This document shows, one piece after another, positions 1 through 6,486 of a stretch of 7,583 nucleotides of DNA; within the stretch, counting starts at the first letter, position 1, and each line of letters opens with the position of its first letter. The stretch comes from UBA6183 sp964603255. Its GTDB lineage: Bacteria; Bacteroidota; Bacteroidia; UKL13-3. Location of the stretch: the NCBI GenBank assembly GCA_964603255.1, contig CAZRVA010000133.1:1-7583 (forward strand). The letters are read 5' to 3'. Made by a program: the position numbers and the translations under genes. A model generated the notes under the pieces. The model had not been told where the DNA came from, made no database searches, and saw only the letters and a list, made by a program, of their open reading frames with translations.

Positions 1-24
1 TATTGCATGTATCAACTACAACTC

Positions 25-474
25 ATGAAAAAATTATTGTTTACAAGCATTTTTGCCGCATTAGGATTTGCGGCTTTTGCACAAACCAACAGCAGCCAGC
101 CTGTAAAAAAAAGTGCCGTTCCTGAGCCTGTCATCAAATCTTACATTAGCCAGAATTCAGGTGGTGCCAATGACTCGTTATGGGAAAAAGAAACCATTAC
201 TATTTACAAAGTAAAATATATTGATAATAACAGAACATACGAATCGCAATTTAGCACCGATGGAAAATGGATAAAAACATATACTGTTATTGATATAACT
301 GAATTACCTGTATTAGTTGTTAACCAGCTTAAAACAACATACCCTGAATATGCTATAACAAAAGCAATGATTGAATTGAGCAACAATGGGAAGTTATATG
401 CAGTAGAAATTACCAAAGGAAAAAACATCCTTACGGAATATTTCTTGATGAACGGAAAATCTTTCAGCCACTAA
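25..474 (+). CDS. Secreted PepSY-like (DUF2874 / BLIP-like fold) protein
   Basis: 149 residues. Residues 1-19 form a Sec signal peptide: MKK, then a hydrophobic stretch, ending AFA before Q20, so the mature protein is probably periplasmic or exported. After a short polar linker there are two related segments, about residues 32-89 and 94-147. Each starts with a V/L-P-x-x-V helix (VPEPVIKSY; LPVLVVNQL) and continues into a Y-x-V strand and a closing strand with an N/D-G-K turn (STDGKW; LMNGKSF). This is the pattern of the Bacteroidota PepSY-like DUF2874 family; the role of these proteins is poorly defined, and none is claimed here. An in-frame ATG at base 7 would add MYQLQL before the signal peptide. 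The ATG at 25 is preferred because it gives a standard n-region. Any promoter lies mostly off the left edge. The gene stands alone and ends at its own terminator, convergent with tamL. Family call fairly confident, function unknown. Confidence 0.8.
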   Translation: MKKLLFTSIFAALGFAAFAQTNSSQPVKKSAVPEPVIKSYISQNSGGANDSLWEKETITIYKVKYIDNNRTYESQFSTDGKWIKTYTVIDITELPVLVVNQLKTTYPEYAITKAMIELSNNGKLYAVEITKGKNILTEYFLMNGKSFSH

Positions 475-492
475 AAAATTTATGAAAACAAG

Positions 493-525
493 GCGGTTGA
501 CTTTAATTGTCGGCCGCTTTTTTTT
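493..525 (+). terminator. Rho-independent terminator of the PepSY-like gene
   Basis: A 9-bp stem (493-501 with 509-517) encloses the 7-base loop TTTAATT and is followed at once by eight T (518-525). Two of the nine pairs are G-U in plus-strand RNA. Read on the minus strand the same two positions become C-A mismatches and the trailing T tract is poorer, so the signal is oriented to stop plus-strand transcription. It begins 19 bases after the PepSY-like stop codon and ends 5 bases before the tamL stop codon. It may work weakly for tamL as well. Confidence 0.85.
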
Positions 526-530
526 ATGCA

Positions 531-2846
531 CTAGAACGGATAACCTATACCAAAGTTGAAGTTAAGGTTATTGAACAACCAGTCTTGGTTAAAGTTATTA
601 ATTACCCACCTACTGCCAACGTTATAACTTGGATCATGAAGTGGTATTGCAAAATCTAGACGAATTAATATAATTTCAAAATTTAGGCGGGTACCAAATC
701 CAGTACCGATACCAAACTCATTTGTAAAACGGTTAAAATCGAAATTAGCTAGCGGACGAGTTGGATCTTTTTTGGCCATCCATACATTACCGGCATCAGC
801 AAAAACTGCACCTTCTAGCCATTTGTTGTACATATTAAAACGATATTCAGCGTTAAATTCCAATTTAATATCACCACTAAAATCAATCTGACCAGATTGA
901 TAATAACCACCCGGCCCTAATGAACGAGGCAACCAAGCACGAATACTGTTTGCACCACCTACCCAAAATCGCCTTTCGAAAGGTAAAAACTTTGGAGAAT
1001 TGCCATAGGGTATACCAACTCCTGCAAATACACGAAATACAGTAGCGTTATTTTCATCATGTTTGGTATTATACCTGAAATCAATTGCCGTTTTTGCAAA
1101 CTGAGAATAATTTACACCAAAAATATCGTAGGTATTGGTTTCATTAAATGGCCTATCAAATATCTTATTAATTGCGGTTGCTGTATTTCCACTCAGTTCC
1201 AGAACATCCCATCTTAAAAACACAAAGTGATTTCCTTTATTTTTTGCTTTGTTTGAATAAGTAAAACCAAATCTTCCACCAAGAATTAAGTTATTGCTAA
1301 ACATGTTTAACAAGTAAATATCGCGGTTAATTAACGCCTGGAGCGTATCAGAATTTACTGTATTACGCGTGTAACTCACCTCAAATGGTGTAATGTAATA
1401 TGAGATGTATTTTTTATTGAGTTGATAGATAATACCTGCAGTAAAAACGCGTCTTTCAAAGTTGGTGTTTAACTCATAGATACCTGAGGTGGTTAAAATA
1501 GTACGGGTATTATTAAACCTATAGTTTTTATCAAACTTAGGAAATAACAACAACCTTGGAATAGTTAAACTTGCTGTTAAACTTTGCTCGGTTGCATTAA
1601 ACCAGCGCGAGCCATTTACTTTACCTTGTGCTTCAAATGACGAGCGATAAGTAAGTTTAAATAACTCTGCGTTTCTAAATGTATTGCGATTGTTAAATTG
1701 TATAATAGCCGCTACACCATAGTTACCGGTACTACTTTGGTTGGTAAACGTATTGTTTTGATCACTATAAATCGCTTGTGGTTCTATAATGTAGTCGTAC
1801 TTGATGTTTGGCGACAACTTTACGTAGTAATCAACATACTGCGTATCATTAAAACTGTATACCTTAGGCGCAATATTTATGTACCTGAACACCGATAAAT
1901 CGCCCAAACGATTATAGGTAGCGTTAAGTACTTGTTGCTTGAAAACATTACCTTCTTTTAAAAACATATTTTGCTCCAACACACGGTAGTTTAACTTGTA
2001 CCTATTGGGAATGTAAAAAAAAGAGGGCGCTTTAATGGTATCAGTATTTTTAAAAGAACTGATGTCGTAATTTGGTTCAATATTTACATAAACATTTTTG
2101 TTGTAGTGAACCTTATGTACTTCGTACAAACTTTTGTTCAATACATTAATCGATAGGTTAACATTCCAATTATTAAGAGCAGTATCAACGTCAAAACTTA
2201 TAAACTCATTACTAAAAGTGTAATAGCCATTGTTACGTAAAAGTGTCACTATTCGTTTTTGCTCATCAACCAACAAATCTTGCCTGAAACGATAGCCGGG
2301 AATAATCAGCGCATCTTTTTCATTGCCTTTAATAATGTCGTACAAGAATTTATCTGCACAATTCACTTGGTAAGAGGCAATGTGATAAACATGACCTGTG
2401 TTTATTTGGTAGTATACCTTGGCTCTTTGCCTGCGCGCTTTAACTTTATAGGTTATTTCAGGATAATAAAACCCAACACTTTTTAAATAACCTTGCATGC
2501 CTTTAACACTCGACTCGATAAATGCGGTATCTAAAATAACGGGTGGCTCTCCATACTTATCGCGCATGTATGCACCAAGTTTTGTATCGCCACGTTTTGA
2601 TCCAAAATAATACATGCGCATTTTAAGTTTGGTAACACCTAAAAATTTCTTGTTTGGTTTTTGTTTCAAATTGTCGCCAATAGGGTTAACAACATCGTTA
2701 CGAACTTCGCCTGTAACCTTAATGCTGCTACCATTGTATAATAGTTGTTGCGAGTCACGCAGTTGTTTGGTTATATTGCACGCGTTTAAAACCAGTGCCA
2801 AAAGCACCAATACCAGGTATTTATTTATGTTATCTAAAGCGCGCAT
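531..2846 (-). CDS. tamL: TamL-like outer-membrane lipoprotein, Omp85/BamA superfamily
   Basis: 771 residues. The N-terminus is a lipoprotein signal peptide: short charged n-region, hydrophobic residues 10-20, lipobox L20-N21-A22 before C23. The residues after C23 (NITKQLRDS) lack the acidic run of a Bacteroidota surface-export signal, which fits an anchor on the periplasmic side of the outer membrane. Residues about 90-370 look like POTRA-type alpha/beta repeats (for example VKGMQGYLKSVGFYYPEI). From about 370 onward there are alternating beta strands of a barrel. Landmarks are GGANSIRAW at 630-638, equivalent to the Omp85 (V/I)RG(F/Y) loop-6 motif with R636 kept and glycine replaced by alanine; FADAGNVW at about 682-689; and a terminal Phe after GIGY, as in outer-membrane proteins. 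Omp85 proteins insert or move proteins and lipids at the outer membrane; TamL in Bacteroidota is thought to pair with TamB. No tamB is visible downstream, where a convergent gene lies. The start codon lies within the divergent methyltransferase gene. A BamA paralogue is the alternative, but the lipobox favours TamL. Confidence 0.87.
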   Translation of the reverse strand: MRALDNINKYLVLVLLALVLNACNITKQLRDSQQLLYNGSSIKVTGEVRNDVVNPIGDNLKQKPNKKFLGVTKLKMRMYYFGSKRGDTKLGAYMRDKYGEPPVILDTAFIESSVKGMQGYLKSVGFYYPEITYKVKARRQRAKVYYQINTGHVYHIASYQVNCADKFLYDIIKGNEKDALIIPGYRFRQDLLVDEQKRIVTLLRNNGYYTFSNEFISFDVDTALNNWNVNLSINVLNKSLYEVHKVHYNKNVYVNIEPNYDISSFKNTDTIKAPSFFYIPNRYKLNYRVLEQNMFLKEGNVFKQQVLNATYNRLGDLSVFRYINIAPKVYSFNDTQYVDYYVKLSPNIKYDYIIEPQAIYSDQNNTFTNQSSTGNYGVAAIIQFNNRNTFRNAELFKLTYRSSFEAQGKVNGSRWFNATEQSLTASLTIPRLLLFPKFDKNYRFNNTRTILTTSGIYELNTNFERRVFTAGIIYQLNKKYISYYITPFEVSYTRNTVNSDTLQALINRDIYLLNMFSNNLILGGRFGFTYSNKAKNKGNHFVFLRWDVLELSGNTATAINKIFDRPFNETNTYDIFGVNYSQFAKTAIDFRYNTKHDENNATVFRVFAGVGIPYGNSPKFLPFERRFWVGGANSIRAWLPRSLGPGGYYQSGQIDFSGDIKLEFNAEYRFNMYNKWLEGAVFADAGNVWMAKKDPTRPLANFDFNRFTNEFGIGTGFGTRLNFEIILIRLDFAIPLHDPSYNVGSRWVINNFNQDWLFNNLNFNFGIGYPF

Positions 2847-3576
2847 TAAACTTATTCAGTCGTTAAACTTAAAAAAGCATCGAAGCGAATTAAAGCTTTT
2901 TGTGGTGGAAGGTAAAAAACAAGTTACCGAGTTATTAACATCAAACTACCACATAAATTGCCTTGTAGCTACACCACATTGGGCTGATGCTCATGCGCAA
3001 GATATCAAAAACAATACCGAGTTAATAGTAGTTAGTGCAGATGAGCTAAAAAAAGCGAGTTTACTGCAGGCACCACAGGAAGTTTTAGCTGTTGTTGAAA
3101 TGCCTGAAAAACAATTTTCATCAGCGATAATAAATTCTGGATTTTCTATTTTTTTAGATGGCATACAAGACCCCGGAAACCTTGGTACCATTATTCGAAT
3201 TGCCGATTGGTACGGCATTAAAAATATTATTTGCAGCAATGATTGCGTTGATGTTTTTAATCCTAAAACCATACAAGCTACCATGGGTTCTTTTGCCCGT
3301 GTTGATGTGTATTATGCTGATCTAGCAGAAACATTAAAGCAAAATAAACTGCCAGTTTATGGCGCGTTAATGCATGGTGAATCACTTTATCAATCAACCA
3401 TAAAAGAAAGTGGAATTTTAATTATTGGCAATGAAGGTAAAGGTATTTCTGAAGATTTGTTAGCCTATGTTTCAAACCCAATAACCATACCTAAATTTGG
3501 CGGTGCAGAAAGCCTTAATGCAGGTATTGCAACTGCTGTTATTTGCGATGCAAGGGCAAGATTTTTAAGTTATTGA
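2827..3576 (+). CDS. TrmH/SpoU-family RNA 2'-O-ribose methyltransferase
   Basis: 249 residues, a normal length for the family. An N-terminal basic segment (MLSKARIKLIQSL, then KKHR) leads into FVVEGKKQV and an L30e-like substrate-binding domain up to about residue 95. The SPOUT catalytic domain follows with all three motifs. Motif 1 is at 111-130, with N118, G120 and R124 in NLGTIIR. Motif 2 is at 197-208, with G201-N202-E203-G204 and G206. Motif 3 is at 219-235, with I221-P222 and S229-L230-N231. These form the knotted S-adenosylmethionine site of enzymes that methylate ribose 2'-OH in rRNA or tRNA; the exact target nucleotide cannot be read from the sequence. The frame is open upstream to 2614, but the ATG at 2827 is chosen because KARIKLIQSL...FVVEG is the usual start of this family and the upstream part is only the antisense of tamL. 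The start overlaps the divergent tamL start. lepA follows after 87 bases with no visible terminator between, so read-through into lepA is possible. Confidence 0.9.
   Translation: MLSKARIKLIQSLNLKKHRSELKLFVVEGKKQVTELLTSNYHINCLVATPHWADAHAQDIKNNTELIVVSADELKKASLLQAPQEVLAVVEMPEKQFSSAIINSGFSIFLDGIQDPGNLGTIIRIADWYGIKNIICSNDCVDVFNPKTIQATMGSFARVDVYYADLAETLKQNKLPVYGALMHGESLYQSTIKESGILIIGNEGKGISEDLLAYVSNPITIPKFGGAESLNAGIATAVICDARARFLSY
2846..2871. repeat. 9-bp direct repeat at the tamL start
   Basis: TTAAACTTA occurs at 2846-2854 and again at 2863-2871, 17 bases apart start to start. The spacing is not a multiple of three, so the repeat does not arise from repeated amino acids in the methyltransferase that encodes it (IKLI versus SLNLK). 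On the minus strand the distal copy supplies the candidate tamL -7 box and the proximal copy abuts the tamL ATG. It could be chance or a binding site. Confidence 0.4.
2864..2894 (-). promoter_or_regulatory. Candidate tamL promoter inside the methyltransferase gene
   Basis: On the minus strand, TTTA (2894-2891), a 19-base spacer, then TAAGTTTA (2871-2864). This matches the Bacteroidota TTTG / TAnnTTTG pattern except for the last base of each element (A instead of G). The predicted start of transcription, about 7 bases past the -7 box, gives a leader of roughly 10 bases before the tamL ATG. The position is sensible, but in AT-rich DNA such a match can occur by chance. Confidence 0.3.
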
Positions 3577-3624
3577 TTACTAAATCATCAACAACAAGAT
3601 TATTTTTACAATAGAGTTATAGAT

Positions 3625-3658
3625 TCTGATAAATAAGTCACACATTTTAGTATTTTCG
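3625..3658 (+). promoter_or_regulatory. Candidate lepA promoter with very short or no leader
   Basis: TATTTTCG at 3651-3658 matches the Bacteroidota -7 element TAnnTTTG with one difference (C for T). It ends only 5 bases before the lepA ATG. TCTG at 3625-3628, 22 bases upstream, is a weak candidate for the -33 TTTG. Transcription would begin close to the ATG itself. The interval 3577-3663 holds no other clear signal. Confidence 0.4.
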
Positions 3659-3663
3659 CGGCA

Positions 3664-5451
3664 ATGGAAAATATTAGAAACTTTTGCATCATAGCACATA
3701 TTGATCATGGAAAAAGCACTTTAGCCGACCGTTTGTTGGAATACACACAAACTGTAAGCAAGCGCGACATGGAAGCACAGGTGCTTGATGATATGGATTT
3801 GGAGAAAGAACGCGGTATTACAATTAAGAGTCATGCTATACAAATGAACTACGAGCGTGACGGCAAAAAATATGTTTTAAATTTAATTGATACTCCGGGC
3901 CACGTTGATTTTAGTTACGAGGTATCGCGTAGTATCGCTGCCTGCGATGGAGCTTTGTTAATTGTTGATTCTAGTCAAGGTATTCAAGCACAAACTATCA
4001 GTAACTTATATTTAGCCATTGAGCAAGGGTTGGAGATTATTCCTATCTTAAATAAAATAGATTTACCACACAGTATGCCTGAGGAAGTAAGCGATCAGAT
4101 TATAGATTTGATTGGTTGCAAGTACGAAGATATTTTACGTGCAAGTGGTAAAACTGGCCAAGGTGTGCATGAAATTTTACATGCAATTGTAGACAGGATT
4201 CCTGCACCAAAAGGTGATGAACAAAAACCTTTGAAAGCATTAATTTTTGATTCTGTATTTAATTCTTTCCGCGGAATTATAGCTTATTTCCGTGTATATG
4301 ATGGCATTATTAAAAAGGGCGATAAAGTTAAATTTATGGCCACCGGAAAAGAATATCTTGCTGATGAAGTTGGTGTGCTAAGGTTAAATATGGAACCTCG
4401 TAATGAAGTAAAGGCAGGTGATGTGGGTTACATCATTTCTGGTATTAAAGAAGCCCGAGAGGTTAAAGTGGGTGATACCATTACAACAGTATTGAACCCT
4501 ACCACCGATATTGTAAAAGGTTTTGAGGATGTAAAACCGATGGTATTTGCTGGTATTTACCCTGTGGATACAGAAGATTTTGAAGAGCTACGCGAAAGTA
4601 TGTACAAGTTACAACTTAACGATGCTTCATTAACTTTTGAGCCGGAAAGTTCTGCTGCTCTAGGATTCGGTTTCCGCTGTGGTTTTTTGGGTATGTTACA
4701 CATGGAGATTATTCAGGAGCGTTTAGAGCGTGAATTTGGCATGACTGTAATAACTACCGTGCCAAACGTAAGTTACCATTGCTACACCAATAAGGGTGAA
4801 ATGATTGTGGTAAATAACCCGAGCGATTTACCTGAGCAGAACTATATAGACCATGTTGAAGAACCATTTATTTCTGCAACTATAATTACCGCTGCAGATT
4901 ATGTAGGTGCAATTATGGGCTTGTGCTTGGGTAAACGTGGTATTTTAAAGAGTCAGGTATACTTAACAGCACAACGTGTTGAGTTGAAATTTGACATGCC
5001 ATTGGCTGAGGTTGTTTTTGACTTCTTTGATAAGCTAAAAACCATTTCTAAAGGTTATGCTTCGTTTGATTATCACCCAATTGGATATGTAGTTTCTGAT
5101 TTGGTTAAATTGGATATTTTATTGAATAAAGATAATGTAGATGCTTTATCGGCCATTATTCATAGAGAGAGAGCTTACGATTGGGGCAAAAGAATTTGCG
5201 AAAAATTGCGTGAGTTAATCCCACGTCATCAGTTTGAAATCCCGGTACAAGCCAGTATTGGAGCGAAGGTAATTGCCCGAGAAACCATAAAAGCATTGCG
5301 TAAAGACGTAACTGCAAAATGTTATGGTGGTGATATTAGCCGCAAACGTAAGCTATTAGAAAAGCAGAAAGAAGGTAAAAAACGTATGCGCCAGGTTGGA
5401 AGTGTAGAGATACCACAGAGTGCGTTTATGGCGGTATTGAAATTAGACTAA
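3664..5451 (+). CDS. lepA: Elongation factor 4 (LepA), ribosome-binding GTPase
   Basis: 595 residues, full length for LepA. The GTPase domain is complete: P-loop A11-HIDHGKS-T19, switch I RGITIK at 50-55, DTPGH at 76-80 with catalytic H80, NKID at 130-133, and G5 SGKTG at 161-165 (SAKTG in many homologues). An EF-Tu-like beta-barrel follows at about 190-280, then an EF-G domain III-like part beginning PMVFAGIYP and containing GFGFRCGFLGMLHMEI, then an EF-G domain V-like part. The LepA-specific C-terminal domain closes the protein with the basic CYGGDISRKRKLLEKQKEG segment and the ending VLKLD. LepA is a cytoplasmic factor that binds ribosomes and hydrolyses GTP; it is implicated in back-translocation, initiation and ribosome assembly, and its main role in cells is debated. 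Start: the ATG at 3664 gives the standard MENIRNFCIIAHIDHGK opening. No purine-rich ribosome-binding site precedes it. In many Proteobacteria lepB follows lepA; here a terminator and a convergent gene follow instead. Confidence 0.98.
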   Translation: MENIRNFCIIAHIDHGKSTLADRLLEYTQTVSKRDMEAQVLDDMDLEKERGITIKSHAIQMNYERDGKKYVLNLIDTPGHVDFSYEVSRSIAACDGALLIVDSSQGIQAQTISNLYLAIEQGLEIIPILNKIDLPHSMPEEVSDQIIDLIGCKYEDILRASGKTGQGVHEILHAIVDRIPAPKGDEQKPLKALIFDSVFNSFRGIIAYFRVYDGIIKKGDKVKFMATGKEYLADEVGVLRLNMEPRNEVKAGDVGYIISGIKEAREVKVGDTITTVLNPTTDIVKGFEDVKPMVFAGIYPVDTEDFEELRESMYKLQLNDASLTFEPESSAALGFGFRCGFLGMLHMEIIQERLEREFGMTVITTVPNVSYHCYTNKGEMIVVNNPSDLPEQNYIDHVEEPFISATIITAADYVGAIMGLCLGKRGILKSQVYLTAQRVELKFDMPLAEVVFDFFDKLKTISKGYASFDYHPIGYVVSDLVKLDILLNKDNVDALSAIIHRERAYDWGKRICEKLRELIPRHQFEIPVQASIGAKVIARETIKALRKDVTAKCYGGDISRKRKLLEKQKEGKKRMRQVGSVEIPQSAFMAVLKLD

Positions 5452-5471
5452 AATACAGTGCAATAATTTTG

Positions 5472-5507
5472 AATAAAAACGACCTCAAAATGGAGGTCGT
5501 TTTTATT
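5472..5507. terminator. Bidirectional terminator between lepA and the GT2 gene
   Basis: A perfect 15-bp inverted repeat (5472-5486 with 5493-5507) encloses the 6-base loop AAAATG. The core is CGACCTC/GAGGTCG, flanked by A-rich and T-rich arms, so both strands have a GC stem followed by a T tract. It starts 20 bases after the lepA stop codon. Its right arm covers the last five bases of the convergent glycosyltransferase gene, including that gene's stop codon at 5503-5505. Confidence 0.92.
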
Positions 5508-6486
5508 TAAAACTCTTAATACACAACCACATTTTTTGGGCAAAACTTAATGTTACCCATTGGTAGCCCTTTAGTTGGTTAACCAATTTAAAGTATACAC
5601 GTGGACAGGCTGTTAAATGAAACCACATGCATCTATTCAGTTCAGTAATCAACTGTTGGTTATTGTTGGTAAAACAAACTAATTCATCAAAAAAGCGAAG
5701 CGTTGATACGAACCAACTTACCGCATAATCATGTTCGATGTGCCTATTCAACACTTGGGCAAAATGCACGCTTTTCTCCTCATCAAGTTCCGGTAAAAGT
5801 TGCTTAATTAATTTTATTTTGATCTGGGTATTCAGTTCTCCTACCCTACTTAAATTACGTTTATGTGTGCCATTATGATATCTGTATTTAATAAGCGTAT
5901 TATGCGTGTTTGCATATTTGGTGCTATTGATGTGCTCCACCCAAAGGTTTAAGTCTTCTGCAAATTCAAATTGCTTATCATACATTATACGATTGCTACG
6001 CAGAAAATCAGCCCTAAACATTACACTTGGATGAACAAACGGAGACGCATTTAATAAATACCATACTATTTCATCATGAATAATAGGCATTGACCTGCTT
6101 TTACCATTTATTCCTTTGTATTGCGTTCCCAACACACCAACATCAGGATTCGACAATAAATAGTTAACCTGCACTTCAAACCTATTTTCAAAACACACAT
6201 CATCAGCATCCATACGCGCCACAAAATCTCCCTTTGCCAGTTGCAAACCATAATTTAATGCCGCCACAATTCCTTGTTGTTGATCAAATTTATGATAGCT
6301 AATTCGTGTATCAGTATAGCTGTTTATAATAGCTTCGCTCTTATCATTGCTGCCATCATTTATTATAATGAATTCAAAGTTTGTAAAGGTTTGATTCAAT
6401 ACACTGGTTATAGCCTCTGCCAAATACTTCTCAGCATTGTAAACCGGCATTACAACCGACACCATTGGTTTAACAGAAGTACTCAT
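5503..6486 (-). CDS. Family 2 glycosyltransferase (GT-A fold)
   Basis: 327 residues from the ATG at 6486. The GT2 domain fills about residues 9-210. VSVVMPVYNAEKYL opens the Rossmann-like fold; N43-D44-G45-S46 is the usual nucleotide-binding NDGS; MDADD at 92-96 supplies the DxD motif (D93, D95) for metal and nucleotide-sugar; HPSVMF at 152-157 and FAEDLNLW at 175-182, with the E-D catalytic-base pair, complete the active site. The last 110 or so residues are less conserved and aromatic-rich with no clear membrane span, so the protein is probably cytoplasmic or membrane-associated. It would transfer a sugar during polysaccharide, LPS or glycolipid synthesis; donor and acceptor cannot be inferred. 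A TTG two codons earlier (6492) is possible, but the ATG is preferred because it overlaps the stop of the upstream glycosyltransferase as ATGA and sits 7 bases after GGGGAGG. It is the last gene of its operon, closed by the terminator shared with lepA. Confidence 0.93.
   Translation of the reverse strand: MSTSVKPMVSVVMPVYNAEKYLAEAITSVLNQTFTNFEFIIINDGSNDKSEAIINSYTDTRISYHKFDQQQGIVAALNYGLQLAKGDFVARMDADDVCFENRFEVQVNYLLSNPDVGVLGTQYKGINGKSRSMPIIHDEIVWYLLNASPFVHPSVMFRADFLRSNRIMYDKQFEFAEDLNLWVEHINSTKYANTHNTLIKYRYHNGTHKRNLSRVGELNTQIKIKLIKQLLPELDEEKSVHFAQVLNRHIEHDYAVSWFVSTLRFFDELVCFTNNNQQLITELNRCMWFHLTACPRVYFKLVNQLKGYQWVTLSFAQKMWLCIKSFK

Noticed and set aside
105..112. A8 tract in the PepSY-like gene (and a second A8 at 2015-2022 in tamL) as possible phase-variation sites
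   Set aside because: Eight-base A tracts are common in AT-rich DNA, both reading frames are intact, and neither tract is in a position typical of phase-variable switches.
204..428. 74-codon minus-strand hydrophobic frame inside the PepSY-like gene
   Set aside because: It sits inside a gene with a clear signal peptide and domain, and its hydrophobicity arises from the complement of AT-rich codons.
2748..2779. TTG at 2748-2750 and TATATTGC at 2772-2779 as a promoter for the methyltransferase
   Set aside because: The -7 match is poor and would leave an arbitrary leader; nothing distinguishes it from background inside tamL coding sequence.
2614..2826. 71-codon in-frame upstream extension of the methyltransferase
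   Set aside because: It is antisense to the N-terminal part of tamL, encodes nothing like the family, and the conserved family N-terminus begins at the ATG at 2827.
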